Below are positions 1 through 8,506 of a stretch of DNA of 64,000 nucleotides, piece by piece. The notes under the pieces were generated by a model. It was not told the origin of the DNA. It did not search any database and saw only the letters and a list, made by a program, of their open reading frames with translations. Where the stretch lies: the NCBI RefSeq assembly GCF_900129135.1, contig NZ_FQVI01000007.1:1-64000 (forward strand), read 5' to 3'. Source of the stretch: Lactonifactor longoviformis DSM 17459 (GTDB lineage: Bacteria > Bacillota > Clostridia > Lachnospirales > Lachnospiraceae). Position 1 is the stretch's first letter. Every line of letters begins with the position of its first letter. The translations under genes were made by a program, and so were the position numbers.

Positions 1-94
1 CTAATACTGGATCACAGAGATCCAGACAATCCGAAAAAAACAGTGGCAGCCTTCCCTGTTTTGCGGTATAATATTTCTCGGTATTATTGTTCAT
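1..94 (-). CDS. Transposase-like protein, N-terminal fragment cut by the window edge
   Basis: An ATG at 94 (reading leftward) opens a frame of 31 codons without a stop to the window edge. It begins MNNNTEKYYTAKQ and continues with LPLFFSDCLDLCDPVL. This resembles the N-terminus of IS1182/IS5-type transposases of Firmicutes, but the call rests on resemblance of a short stretch and not on catalytic residues, which would lie outside the window. No good ribosome binding site precedes the ATG, which is common for insertion sequences. It could instead be an unrelated hypothetical gene. Confidence 0.45.
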   Translation of the reverse strand, partial: MNNNTEKYYTAKQGRLPLFFSDCLDLCDPVL

Positions 95-120
95 AGTAGA
101 TTAATTTTACCACAAAAAGA

Positions 121-162
121 AGAACGCCTCCAGGTTTGTATACCTGAAAGCGTTCTTTTTTT
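121..162 (-). terminator. Bidirectional rho-independent terminator after rubrerythrin
   Basis: The arms AGAACGC (121-127) and GCGTTCT (150-156) pair, with an inner helix CAGGT/ACCTG (131-135/142-146). A T-run follows on the plus strand (156-162), and a T-rich tract follows on the minus strand (complement of 112-120). It lies just downstream of the rubrerythrin stop on the minus strand. Confidence 0.75.
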
Positions 163-184
163 ACGGGACTTTTTTCACAGCCCC

Positions 185-775
185 TTAGAAAGGTGCCAGT
201 TCCAGACGAATAAAGTACCCTTTCTCGTGATGGCAGACAGGACATTCCTTCGGAACTTCGGTTCCGTGATAAATGTATCCGCAGTTGAGGCACATCCAGC
301 CTGTTTCTACATCGGATACAAAGAGTTTGTTCTGCTCCATCCATTCGGCAAACTTACCAAAACGATCCCCATGGAATTTTTCGATCTCTGCAATCATATG
401 GAAGGAGGCAGCTACTTTGGGAAATCCCTCTTCCTTTGCTTTATCTCCAAAGTTTTTGTATACATCATCGTGTTCTTCATATTCATTATGCTGTGCGGCT
501 CTAAGAAGCTTTTCTACGCTGCTGTGAATGTCAACCGGATAGGTTCCATCCACGGTTATAGTTTCTCCTGCCAGCTCCTGTAAGTGGTTATAAAATATTT
601 CTGCATGCTCTTTTTCCTGATTGGCGGTAAAGGTGAACACGGCCTCAATGACAGGAAGCTTCTCTTTTTTTGCCTGTGAGGCGGCAAAGGTATAGCGGTT
701 TCTGGCCTGGCTCTCTCCCGCAAAGGCACGCATGAGGTTTTCTTTTGTTTCACTGTTTTTAAAATCAATTGACAT
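185..775 (-). CDS. rbr: Rubrerythrin
   Basis: This 196-aa cytoplasmic non-haem iron protein reduces hydrogen peroxide as part of oxidative stress defence in anaerobes. The N-terminal ferritin-like four-helix domain (about residues 1-145) carries the diiron ligands in the ESQARNRY, KEHAEIF and EIEKFHGDRF segments. The C-terminal rubredoxin-like domain has two CxxC pairs (C162/C165 and C178/C181) for the single Fe site. Length and domain order are those of classical rubrerythrin, not reverse rubrerythrin. An AAAGGATG-type ribosome site lies just upstream of the ATG. The gene stands alone, divergent from the 887-4092 operon and followed by a terminator. Confidence 0.97.
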   Translation of the reverse strand: MSIDFKNSETKENLMRAFAGESQARNRYTFAASQAKKEKLPVIEAVFTFTANQEKEHAEIFYNHLQELAGETITVDGTYPVDIHSSVEKLLRAAQHNEYEEHDDVYKNFGDKAKEEGFPKVAASFHMIAEIEKFHGDRFGKFAEWMEQNKLFVSDVETGWMCLNCGYIYHGTEVPKECPVCHHEKGYFIRLELAPF

Positions 776-820
776 GACAATTCATCCTTTCAATATTTAT
801 GCTCTATATTTTTACCAAAA

Positions 821-850
821 TTAGAAATTTTACGCATTTTTTGTTATAAT
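821..850 (+). promoter_or_regulatory. Probable sigma-A promoter of the 887-4092 operon
   Basis: A perfect TATAAT at 845-850 lies 37 bp before the start codon. A weak TTAGAA at 821-826 serves as -35 with 18-bp spacing. A strong ribosome site GGGAGG (874-879) precedes the ATG at 887. Confidence 0.55.
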
Positions 851-886
851 GGCTTAAGAATAGAAACTGATGAGGGAGGCGAACGC

Positions 887-1228
887 ATGGATCCCCGGGA
901 TCAAAAATTTCTGGAGTCGGGACAGGGGAGGATTAAGCTGGATATTGCTTTAGAACGCTACTTTTCAGGGGAGGTTTTTGATGAAGAGCTGAGAAACCGT
1001 TATGAAAGGTATCTGAAAAGCAGAATCCGCCCTATGATGGAGCGGCTGATAGAGGAAGAAAATATGGAGCTTTTGACCCGTACGGCAAAATTGGGCTGGC
1101 TGCAGACAGAACTGATAGATTCGTTTATTACCATGGCTGCAGACAGGGGAAGGATAGGAGCAATGACTTTTTTGCTCCATTGGAAGGAGCAGAATTCTTC
1201 CTTTGAGGATGAGGAATTTCCTTTCTGA
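887..1228 (+). CDS. Small helical protein preceding the VWA/AAA pair
   Basis: This 113-aa soluble, charged protein belongs to no family I can name with certainty. The second half (about residues 60-103, containing TAKLGWLQTELIDSFITMAADRG as successive helices) looks like a short helical-repeat or ankyrin-like unit, and the C-terminus is acidic. It has no signal peptide or membrane segment. It is the first gene of a tight operon: 46 bp separate it from the DUF2201 gene, and the ATPase gene overlaps that one. By context it may be an accessory or substrate adaptor of the AAA/VWA machine; this is inference from gene order only. Confidence 0.8.
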   Translation: MDPRDQKFLESGQGRIKLDIALERYFSGEVFDEELRNRYERYLKSRIRPMMERLIEEENMELLTRTAKLGWLQTELIDSFITMAADRGRIGAMTFLLHWKEQNSSFEDEEFPF

Positions 1229-1274
1229 TGAAAACAGTAAAAGGAGTGCGATAAAACGGAAAAGGTGAGGACAA

Positions 1275-2573
1275 ATGGAGACAGACAGGAAGCGGGCGCT
1301 TAGACAGGCAAAAGAGTTGCTGTGCCTGAAAATATGGGAAAACTGCAGAAATGAGCTTTTTACCAGGTTTCCTCTGTATCCCGCAGCATTGGGAGGACTG
1401 AGGTTTCAGGCAGGAAAGGATACGGGAAGCTGGGGTACGGATGGGGATTCGGTCTACTATTCCCCGGAATATGTAATGGATTGCTACAGGGAGTCCCCTG
1501 TACGGGTGAAGGCAGCATATCTTCATATGGTACTTCACTGCCTCTTTCTGCATATAACAGAGGAGCCGGACAAGGATATCCCGCTGTGGAACCTGGCCTG
1601 TGATATGGCGGTCGAGATGGCGGCAGCAAGGATGGCGGGAGCTGTGTATCCGCTGGCACCGGAAGCCCGGGACTGTATGGCCTGTCTTCAGGGCACCCCG
1701 GCTTCCGCTGAGAACCTCTACCATATGCTTCAGAAAGAGGTATTCCCCTGGCCGGCGGAAGCATTGAGAACAGCGTTTATGAGAGATGACCATCACTTCT
1801 GGATACAAAAGGCAGATCCCAGCAGACTGGAAGCAGTCAAACATAAATGGGAGAAAATTACAGCCTATACCAGCCAGAATGTGCGGGGGATGAGCAAAAG
1901 AGCGGGAAGCCGGAAAGGGGACCGGTCTGACTGCGTGGAGCGGCTGCACAAGGGAAAATATGACTACCGTAGTTTTCTAAAGCGGTTTGCAGTACCCAGA
2001 GAAGAAGTGGAGCTGGATACCGAGAGCTTTGACTATATATTTTATCATTACGGGATGGAGCATTATGGGAATATGCCCCTGATCGAGCCTTTGGAATACA
2101 AAGAGGGACATAAGCTGGAGGAGCTTGTCATAGCCATTGACACCTCTGGCTCCTGCTCCAGGGAAATGGTACAGAGATTTCTGGAAGAAACGTATACAAT
2201 CTTAAGCGAAAAAGAGAACTTTTTTCAAAAAATGAAAGTATTTATCATACAGTGTGACTGCTATATTCAGGATGTGGCCGTTGTTACCAGCCGGGAGACC
2301 TGGAAAAACTATAGGGATCATATTCGGATCCAGGGCCGGGGAGGCACTGATTTCCGCCCTGTTTTTAACTATGTGGAGCAGCTGAAAAAGCAAAAAGAGA
2401 TCAGAAATCTAAAAGCCCTGATATATTTTACAGACGGCGACGGCATCTACCCCAGGGTGAAACCGGACTATGAGGCCGCATTTGTATTTTTGCGGGAGGA
2501 AAGCCTGAAGCAGCAGATGCTTCCCGCCTGGGCTGCGAAGTTGATTTTAGAGGGAGGATCCCATGAACATTAA
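1275..2573 (+). CDS. DUF2201 family protein: degenerate metallopeptidase-like domain plus VWA-like domain
   Basis: This 432-aa cytoplasmic protein has two parts. The N-terminal part matches the putative metallopeptidase domain that precedes VWA-like DUF2201 domains: H84 and H88 in HMVLH, then NLACDMAVE about 20 residues later. The usual catalytic Glu of HExxH is replaced by Met, so peptidase activity is doubtful. From about residue 280 comes a VWA-like domain with the MIDAS-type motif AIDTSGSCS, then GRGGTDF (about 355) and TDGDG (about 385). VWA proteins of this class work with MoxR-type AAA ATPases, and such an ATPase is the next gene, overlapping by 11 bp, so the two are probably made and act together. 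Targets are unknown. Confidence 0.85.
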   Translation: METDRKRALRQAKELLCLKIWENCRNELFTRFPLYPAALGGLRFQAGKDTGSWGTDGDSVYYSPEYVMDCYRESPVRVKAAYLHMVLHCLFLHITEEPDKDIPLWNLACDMAVEMAAARMAGAVYPLAPEARDCMACLQGTPASAENLYHMLQKEVFPWPAEALRTAFMRDDHHFWIQKADPSRLEAVKHKWEKITAYTSQNVRGMSKRAGSRKGDRSDCVERLHKGKYDYRSFLKRFAVPREEVELDTESFDYIFYHYGMEHYGNMPLIEPLEYKEGHKLEELVIAIDTSGSCSREMVQRFLEETYTILSEKENFFQKMKVFIIQCDCYIQDVAVVTSRETWKNYRDHIRIQGRGGTDFRPVFNYVEQLKKQKEIRNLKALIYFTDGDGIYPRVKPDYEAAFVFLREESLKQQMLPAWAAKLILEGGSHEH

Positions 2574-4092
2574 AGAGGCAAAGACGGAGATAAAAAATAC
2601 CATACGGGCATATACCCGAAAAAACGAGAGGGGAGAGTATCTGTTTCCCCGCAGCCGGCAGAGGCCGGTACTTTTAATAGGACCTCCGGGAATCGGAAAG
2701 ACGGCTATTATGGAGCAGATTGCAGAGGAATGCAACGTGGGACTGGTGGCATACACCATTACCCACCACACCCGCCAGAGTGCCATAGGACTTCCGAGGA
2801 TTGAGGAGAGGATTTATCAGGGCACGTCTTTTCAGGTCACCGAATATACCATGAGTGAGATTATTGCCTCTGTATACGAGTGCATAGAACGCACCGGGCA
2901 TCAGGAGGGAATCCTGTTTATTGATGAGATTAACTGCGTCTCAGAGACACTGGCTCCGACGATGCTTCAGTTTCTGCAGAATAAGACCTTTGGAAGTCAT
3001 AAGGTTCCCCAAGGCTGGGTGATTGTGGCGGCAGGGAACCCCCCTGCGTACAATAAGTCCGTCCGGGAATTTGACGTAGTCACTCTGGACCGTGTAAAAA
3101 AGATTCTTGTAGAGGCAGATTGCAGTGTCTGGATGGAGTATGCCAGCGGAAATCGTATACACGGGGGCATTCGGTCGTATCTGAATATCAGGAAAGACAA
3201 CTTTTATCTAGTAGAGAATACCCCAGAGGGCAAATTCTTCGTCACAGCAAGAGGCTGGGAGGATCTTTCGGAAATGATAAAGAGCTACGAAGAACTGCAT
3301 ATACCTGTAACAGAAGATTTAATGGTACAGTATCTGCAGAAAGAGGACATTGCCAGAGATTTTGCCTCCTATTATCATTTGTATGAGAAATATCAGGGAG
3401 ACTATCAGATTACAGAGATGCTGGAAGGAACACTGGGGGCAGAGGCATACTCCCGGAAAGTAGATATGGGACAGGCGGCTGCCTTTGATGAAAGGCTGAC
3501 AATTGCCGGCCTCCTCCTGGATCAGCTGAGTGAGTACTTTGGCAGATATACAGAAGCAGAAGCTTTGGTAAAGCGTCTGCATCAGCGGTTGTTATCCGCC
3601 AGGGACTGGCTTTCGGACAACAGCAGCTCAGCAGCTCTGGAAGACTTTCTGGAACAGCAGAGACATAGTCTGGAGGTAAAGGTACAGGCGGAACTGATAT
3701 CTGTGAAAGAAGAGGAACTGGAAGAAAAGGTGCTGCGTATCCTGGAAGGATATCTGCTAATCTTAAAAGAGGAGAGACTAACCCGGGCAGACCTGGCAGT
3801 GGAAAAACTGCGTGCATTGTTTGCTCTTGAGACTGAACGCAGAAAGCAGGTAATACTCCGGACCCAAAAGGCTCTGAAAAAAGCCTTTGATTTTATGCAG
3901 GATACCTTCGGGGATGACCAGGAGATGATATTGTTTGTCACCGGGCTGTCAAAAAACCGTGAGGGGATGGACTTCATACGCCGGCACGGCTGTCCGGAAT
4001 ACTTCGCCTGCAGCAAAAAGCTTTTATTCCGGGAGAGGGAAGAGGAACTGAAACAAGAGATAGAAAGTCTTCAGCGTCAGTGGCAGGTATAG
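2563..4092 (+). CDS. MoxR-like AAA ATPase
   Basis: This 509-aa protein has a Walker A motif GPPGIGKT (about residues 44-51), a Walker B ILFIDEIN (about 118-125), and a following AAGNPP sensor-like segment, as in MoxR/dynein-like AAA ATPases. Beyond about residue 290 the protein is helical and rich in Glu/Lys/Leu, with a probable coiled coil at the extreme C-terminus. The start codon lies inside the end of the VWA gene, 11 bp before its stop, behind GGGAGG, which indicates translational coupling. MoxR/VWA pairs are thought to remodel or activate client proteins. The client here is not evident, and no enzyme cluster accompanies the pair. Confidence 0.9.
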   Translation: MNIKEAKTEIKNTIRAYTRKNERGEYLFPRSRQRPVLLIGPPGIGKTAIMEQIAEECNVGLVAYTITHHTRQSAIGLPRIEERIYQGTSFQVTEYTMSEIIASVYECIERTGHQEGILFIDEINCVSETLAPTMLQFLQNKTFGSHKVPQGWVIVAAGNPPAYNKSVREFDVVTLDRVKKILVEADCSVWMEYASGNRIHGGIRSYLNIRKDNFYLVENTPEGKFFVTARGWEDLSEMIKSYEELHIPVTEDLMVQYLQKEDIARDFASYYHLYEKYQGDYQITEMLEGTLGAEAYSRKVDMGQAAAFDERLTIAGLLLDQLSEYFGRYTEAEALVKRLHQRLLSARDWLSDNSSSAALEDFLEQQRHSLEVKVQAELISVKEEELEEKVLRILEGYLLILKEERLTRADLAVEKLRALFALETERRKQVILRTQKALKKAFDFMQDTFGDDQEMILFVTGLSKNREGMDFIRRHGCPEYFACSKKLLFREREEELKQEIESLQRQWQV

Positions 4093-4150
4093 AATAAACT
4101 GAACAGACTGCAGGGCAGATGAAAGGCTTTCAGACTATTTTCAGCCTGAT

Positions 4151-4171
4151 ACTATATTCTTGTAATATAGT
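4151..4171. promoter_or_regulatory. Inverted repeat upstream of the two-component system
   Basis: ACTATATT (4151-4158) and AATATAGT (4164-4171) form a perfect 8-bp inverted repeat with a 5-bp spacer, 40 bp before the response regulator. It could be a regulator binding site or part of an AT-rich promoter. No T-run follows, so it is not a standard terminator. Confidence 0.35.
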
Positions 4172-4210
4172 GATAGGACGTGGAATAACCTGGAAAGCGG
4201 GGAACAAAAA

Positions 4211-4888
4211 TTGCATGTATTAATTGTAGAAGATGAGATCAGACTGGCAGATGCCCTGGGCGAGATAATGCGGGAAGAAAAATATATGGCGGATGTGGTA
4301 TATGACGGGAGGGACGGGCTGAGCTATGCTCTGAGCGGTCAGTATGACGTGGTGGTTCTGGATGTGATGCTTCCCGGTTTGGATGGATTCCAGATTGTAA
4401 AGGAGCTTCGGGCAGAAAAAATAGAAGTTCCCGTCCTGATGCTTACCGCAAGGGATGAGGTGAGGGATAAAGTGGTGGGCCTTGATAAAGGGGCTGACGA
4501 TTATATGACCAAACCCTTTGTAAAAGAAGAGCTATTGGCCAGGATACGGGCACTGACCAGGCGCATGGGAGAGGTAATTATGGAAGAACTCAAGTTTCAG
4601 GACCTTACGCTGGTGCTGTCTACCAATGACCTCTGGTGCGGAGGAAAAAATATACATTTAGGGTATAAAGAATTTGAAATTCTGAAGATACTAATGTCCA
4701 ATCCCAGAATTATTGTATCGAAGGATACTTTGATCACAAAGGTATGGGGCGTGGAGGCGGATGTGGAGGATAATAATGTGGAAGCCTATATATCGTTTCT
4801 GAGAAAGAAGCTGAACTTTTTAGGATCCCGCACAGCCATAGGCACAATCCGCAAGGCGGGATACAGGCTGGAGGCCGCGGAAGCATGA
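4211..4888 (+). CDS. OmpR/PhoB-family response regulator
   Basis: This 225-aa DNA-binding regulator pairs with the kinase that follows. The receiver domain (about 1-115) has the acidic pocket EDE near the N-terminus, the phospho-acceptor Asp in VVLDVMLPGLDG (about 51), the conserved Thr in LMLTARDE and the Lys in KPF. A winged-helix trans_reg_C domain fills about 125-220. The only sensible start in this frame is TTG at 4211, since the nearby ATG at 4215 is out of frame and stops immediately; GGGGAAC upstream is a weak ribosome site. The stop overlaps the kinase start in ATGA. Signal and targets are unknown. Confidence 0.92.
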   Translation: MHVLIVEDEIRLADALGEIMREEKYMADVVYDGRDGLSYALSGQYDVVVLDVMLPGLDGFQIVKELRAEKIEVPVLMLTARDEVRDKVVGLDKGADDYMTKPFVKEELLARIRALTRRMGEVIMEELKFQDLTLVLSTNDLWCGGKNIHLGYKEFEILKILMSNPRIIVSKDTLITKVWGVEADVEDNNVEAYISFLRKKLNFLGSRTAIGTIRKAGYRLEAAEA

Positions 4889-6114
4889 TCAAGAAGCTTC
4901 GGAAAAAATTTATTCTTATAAATATGTCACTGGTTACTCTGGTCCTGTTGATTGTATTCGGTGTACTGTGCTTCACCAATTACAAAAGATACCAGATGGA
5001 CAGTGATATTGCGCTGAATCATGCCCTGAGCGAAGGCAGGGGAAGCCTGCTTCCAAGGATGGAGATGAGGCCCAGACAGGAAAAGCTCCCCATAAATATG
5101 GGTGCTCTGTTTGTGATAGCCCTGGATGGGGAAGGAAATATCCTGAATATTGATGACAGCGGAGTGGACATTGACCAGGAGGATGCCATAGAGATTGCAG
5201 AAACTGTGCGCAGCCAGGGGGAAGAAAAAGGACTGCTCCGCAGCTACCAGCTGAGATATCAGATAAAAAAGACGGAACAGGGGAATATCATCGCTTTTGT
5301 GGATGCCAGCAGAGAAATCAATGGAATGAAAAATCTGTTCACAGCCAGCGCACTGGTATTTGCCGGAGGCTTCCTTGCTTTTTTTGTGGTCAGCCTTTTT
5401 CTGTCCCGCTGGGCGCTGAATCCGGTGGAGAAAGCCTGGGAGCAGCAGCGGCAGTTTATCGCAGATGCTTCCCATGAGCTTAAAACGCCTCTAACCGTGA
5501 TTCTGGCCAACCTCAGCATTCTCTCCAACCATCAGGACAGAACAATCCGGGAAGAAAAAAGATGGCTGGAAAATACACAGACAGAGGCCGGGCGCATGAA
5601 GGAGCTCCTGGACAATCTGCTTTTCCTTGCAAGATCCGATGCCATGCAGACACCTGTGGTATACGCTGCCTTTGATCTGAGCAATGTATTGTGGAGCTGT
5701 ATCCTGCCCTTTGAACCTCTGGCATTTGAGCGGGATGTACTTCTGGAGGAAAATATTTCTCCGGAGATATCCTTCCTTGGAGATGAGGGGCAGATTAAGC
5801 AGCTGATTGCCATCCTTTTGGACAATGCCTGCAAGTACGTAAAGCCCAAAGGAAAGATAACCGTAAATCTGGAAAAAAAACAGGAAAAGATTCACCTGGA
5901 GGTAAAAAACACCGGGGACGTGATCCCCAAAGAAGAGCTGGAACATTTATTTGAACGGTTTTACCGCTCCGACAAGTCCAGATCCAGAAAAGCAGGAGGT
6001 TACGGACTGGGACTGGCCATTGCCAGGACAATCACAGAAAATCACAGGGGAAAAATTAGGGTAAAGAGCAGTTTGGAGGAAGGAACCACAGTTACTGTTG
6101 TATTTGATACTTGA
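4885..6114 (+). CDS. Membrane sensor histidine kinase
   Basis: This 409-aa inner-membrane kinase autophosphorylates and feeds the response regulator encoded just before it (ATGA overlap). The N-terminal membrane helix spans about 9-29. A short extracytoplasmic region of about 120 residues follows, then a second helix at about 153-174, the HisKA domain with His197 in ASHELKTPL, and an HATPase_c domain with the N-box LLDNACKYVKP and the G-box GGYGLGLAIA. The architecture is the common EnvZ/PhoR-like type without HAMP or PAS that I can see. The TGA stop lies inside the -35 element of the tyrS promoter. Confidence 0.93.
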   Translation: MIKKLRKKFILINMSLVTLVLLIVFGVLCFTNYKRYQMDSDIALNHALSEGRGSLLPRMEMRPRQEKLPINMGALFVIALDGEGNILNIDDSGVDIDQEDAIEIAETVRSQGEEKGLLRSYQLRYQIKKTEQGNIIAFVDASREINGMKNLFTASALVFAGGFLAFFVVSLFLSRWALNPVEKAWEQQRQFIADASHELKTPLTVILANLSILSNHQDRTIREEKRWLENTQTEAGRMKELLDNLLFLARSDAMQTPVVYAAFDLSNVLWSCILPFEPLAFERDVLLEENISPEISFLGDEGQIKQLIAILLDNACKYVKPKGKITVNLEKKQEKIHLEVKNTGDVIPKEELEHLFERFYRSDKSRSRKAGGYGLGLAIARTITENHRGKIRVKSSLEEGTTVTVVFDT

Positions 6115-6139
6115 CAAACGGGAATGCTGTTTGTATACT
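6111..6139 (+). promoter_or_regulatory. Strong promoter of the tyrS T-box transcript
   Basis: Consensus TTGACA (6111-6116) and TATACT (6134-6139) stand 17 bp apart. The -35 box overlaps the stop codon of the histidine kinase gene. Confidence 0.85.
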
Positions 6140-6149
6140 GAATTTAATT

Positions 6150-6491
6150 TCATATGTCGCATAACGAAGAGGACCCGTGAAAAAGCGGTCCCCGGAGTAT
6201 AAGATAAAGAAAAGCAGAGAAAAGAACAAGTAGGAATCAGGGGAACTTACAGAAAGCAACCGGCGGATGAGAGGTGCAGGCAGAAACTGATTCTGAATAC
6301 ATCTTGGAGCTTCGCACTGAAGGCACACACTGTGTTGGTAGGCTGCGACGGAATTGCACACGTTACCGTGCAGAAGTATCGCAACGAATGCTGTACTTGA
6401 TAAGGCAGTCAGTGTGAACTGGCTGTGAAGTAAGGTGGTAACACGGGAATCTCTCCCGTCCTTTCGCAACGGGAAGGACGGGAGTTTTTTT
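6150..6491 (+). ncRNA. Tyrosine-specific T-box leader
   Basis: This roughly 340-nt leader lies between the promoter and tyrS. The T-box element AAGGTGGTAACACGGG (6432-6447) is followed by a terminator helix, CTCCCGTCC pairing with GGACGGGAG (about 6453-6484), ending in seven Ts. The specifier codon is best read as TAC at 6298-6300 in the CTGAATACATC context, which matches tyrosine and the downstream gene. Uncharged tRNA-Tyr should stabilise the antiterminator and let transcription enter tyrS. Confidence 0.93.
6453..6491 (+). terminator. T-box-controlled terminator before tyrS
   Basis: A GC-rich stem of about 9 bp flanks a loop containing TTTCGCAACGGGA and ends in TTTTTTT (6485-6491). Its left arm overlaps the end of the antiterminator, as the T-box mechanism requires. 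Confidence 0.85.
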
Positions 6492-6557
6492 GCTTTCTTA
6501 TCCTTATAGAACTTGCAAGATGGAATAATAAGTTTAAAAGAGAAAGGGAGAACAGAA

Positions 6558-7778
6558 ATGACAGTTTATGAAGAACTGCAGGCAAGAGGCCTCATTGCAC
6601 AGGTAACAGATGAAGAGGAGATTAAGGAATTAGTCAATAACGGAAAGGCAACCTTTTATATTGGGTTTGACCCAACGGCAGACAGCCTTCATGTAGGGCA
6701 TTTTATGGCATTATGTCTGATGAAGCGCCTGCAGATGGCCGGAAATAAACCCATTGCCCTGCTCGGAGGAGGAACGGGCATGATTGGTGATCCTTCCGGA
6801 CGGTCGGATATGCGCCAGATGATGACGGTGGAGACGATCCAGCACAACTGTGACTGTTTTAAAGAGCAGATGAGCCGTTTTATTGATTTTTCTGAGGGCA
6901 AGGCACTCATGGTCAATAATGCGGACTGGCTGATGGATCTAAATTATATAGAACTTCTCAGAGAGGTAGGTCCTCATTTTAGTGTGAACCGGATGCTGAC
7001 AGCTGAGTGCTACAAGCAGCGTATGGAAAAGGGACTGAGCTTCCTGGAGTTTAATTACATGATCATGCAGAGCTATGATTTTTATGCACTGTTCCAGAAA
7101 TACGGCTGTAACATGCAGTTCGGCGGGGACGATCAGTGGAGCAATATGCTGGGGGGTACAGAGCTTATCAGAAGAAAGCTGGGAAAAGATGCGTATGCCA
7201 TGACCATAACGCTGCTTTTGAACTCAGAGGGCAAAAAAATGGGTAAAACCCAGTCTGGGGCTGTTTGGCTGGATCCGAAGAAAACATCACCCTTTGACTT
7301 TTACCAGTACTGGAGAAATGTGGGGGACGCAGATGTGCTGAAATGCCTGCGTATGCTAACCTTCCTTCCGATAGAACAGATTGACGAGATGGACAAGTGG
7401 GAAGGCAGCCAGCTGAACAAGGCAAAAGAGATTCTGGCATATGAACTGACGAATCTTGTGCACGGCGAAGAGGAAGCCCTTAAGGCGCAGGAGGGTGCAA
7501 GAGCGTTGTTTTCAAAGGGAAATGCGGTGAATATGCCTGCCTCACAGCTGGAGGAGTCGGATCTTACGGACGGCAGCATTGACATTATCTCACTCCTCCA
7601 GAAATCCGGATTAGTGCCCTCCCGTTCCGAAGGAAGACGTGCAGTGGAACAGGGCGGCGTCTCTGTGGACGGAGAGAAGATAACGGACATCAAGCATCTG
7701 GTTCCCGGGGAATCCCTGAAAGGGGATGGCATTGTTGTAAAAAGAGGCAAAAAGAACTTCAGAAAAGTAACCTTGTAG
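6558..7778 (+). CDS. tyrS: Tyrosyl-tRNA synthetase
   Basis: This 406-aa class I aminoacyl-tRNA synthetase charges tRNA-Tyr. The ATP-site signature appears as HVGHF (HIGH-like, about residue 47) and the second signature as KMGKT (KMSKS-like). The tyrosine pocket segment FGGDDQWSN is present, and a C-terminal S4-type RNA-binding domain covers about the last 70 residues. The start is placed at 6558 because AAAGGGAG sits 8 bp upstream; an in-frame ATG 45 bp earlier has no ribosome site and would add 15 unconserved residues. Expression is governed by the Tyr T-box leader, and a terminator follows. Confidence 0.97.
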   Translation: MTVYEELQARGLIAQVTDEEEIKELVNNGKATFYIGFDPTADSLHVGHFMALCLMKRLQMAGNKPIALLGGGTGMIGDPSGRSDMRQMMTVETIQHNCDCFKEQMSRFIDFSEGKALMVNNADWLMDLNYIELLREVGPHFSVNRMLTAECYKQRMEKGLSFLEFNYMIMQSYDFYALFQKYGCNMQFGGDDQWSNMLGGTELIRRKLGKDAYAMTITLLLNSEGKKMGKTQSGAVWLDPKKTSPFDFYQYWRNVGDADVLKCLRMLTFLPIEQIDEMDKWEGSQLNKAKEILAYELTNLVHGEEEALKAQEGARALFSKGNAVNMPASQLEESDLTDGSIDIISLLQKSGLVPSRSEGRRAVEQGGVSVDGEKITDIKHLVPGESLKGDGIVVKRGKKNFRKVTL

Positions 7779-7784
7779 GAAATG

Positions 7785-7816
7785 GAGCAGAGAAAGTAAT
7801 TTTCTCTGCTCTTTTG
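7785..7816 (+). terminator. Terminator of tyrS
   Basis: An 11-bp perfect stem, GAGCAGAGAAA (7785-7795) with TTTCTCTGCTC (7802-7812), is followed by TTTT. Confidence 0.85.
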
Positions 7817-7888
7817 TCAGTAATCAGAAGCCCCATTCGTTATATTAGATAAGAGCGCTCGAAAAAAGAAAAAGGGGAGGTGGAATCG

Positions 7889-8506
7889 ATGAGTCTGCGT
7901 CTTAAAAATAAGGCAGACCAGAGAGAGATCCTGGAAGACATATACCGGCTTTATGAGCAGGATATGTATAAGACAGCGTATTGTGTTCTGCACCAGGTGC
8001 AGCAGGCAGAGGACGCCGTACAGGATGCATTTGTAAAACTGATGAAATATCTGCCCAGGATCACAGAAGCTGACAGCGGAAAAACCAAAAGGCTGGTTAT
8101 GCGGATACTGAAAACAACGGCCATTGATCAATACAGGAAAAATTACAGAGACAGCGAGATGTGTACCGTGGAGGATGCGCTGTCCCAGGAGAAGGTAATA
8201 TCTATAGATATCGGGCAGCAGGCTGTGGACAGAGATTTCTTAAGCAGAGTTCTCTATGAACTGCAGCCAATCTATCTGGAAGTGATTAAACTTCGCTGCT
8301 ACTTTGGATTCAGCAACCGGGAAACGGCACGAATCCTCAATGTATCAGAGGATGTAGTATCCAAAAGAATGGAGCGTGCCAGAAAATTAATAGAAAAACG
8401 GATGGGAGATGAAATAAATGAGTCAGAAACCCAATATGGAGCAATTATTGAAGAATCTGGGGGAAGAGTACCTGAGAGAACAGCTTCAGCAGGAAGAAGA
8501 TCATGA
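7889..8506 (+). CDS. ECF-type RNA polymerase sigma factor
   Basis: This 205-aa protein has sigma region 2 (about 18-85; AEDAVQDAFVKLMKYL is the typical DAEDxxQExF-like core) and region 4 (about 125-180; LRCYFGFSNRETARILNVSEDVVSKRMERAR with a helix-turn-helix). The ATG at 7889 is chosen because GGGGAGG lies 8 bp upstream; a GTG at 7880 overlaps that ribosome site. The tail after region 4 (about 30 residues, Ser/Glu/Gly-rich) overlaps the next gene by 89 bp in another frame and is probably unstructured. The sigma/anti-sigma gene pair suggests an autoregulated envelope or stress response. Confidence 0.88.
   Translation: MSLRLKNKADQREILEDIYRLYEQDMYKTAYCVLHQVQQAEDAVQDAFVKLMKYLPRITEADSGKTKRLVMRILKTTAIDQYRKNYRDSEMCTVEDALSQEKVISIDIGQQAVDRDFLSRVLYELQPIYLEVIKLRCYFGFSNRETARILNVSEDVVSKRMERARKLIEKRMGDEINESETQYGAIIEESGGRVPERTASAGRRS

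Noticed and set aside
1128-1949. 273-aa minus-strand frame opposite the DUF2201 gene
   Set aside because: It is the antisense of a well supported gene, with irregular composition (His, Pro, Arg, Cys) and no recognisable domain.
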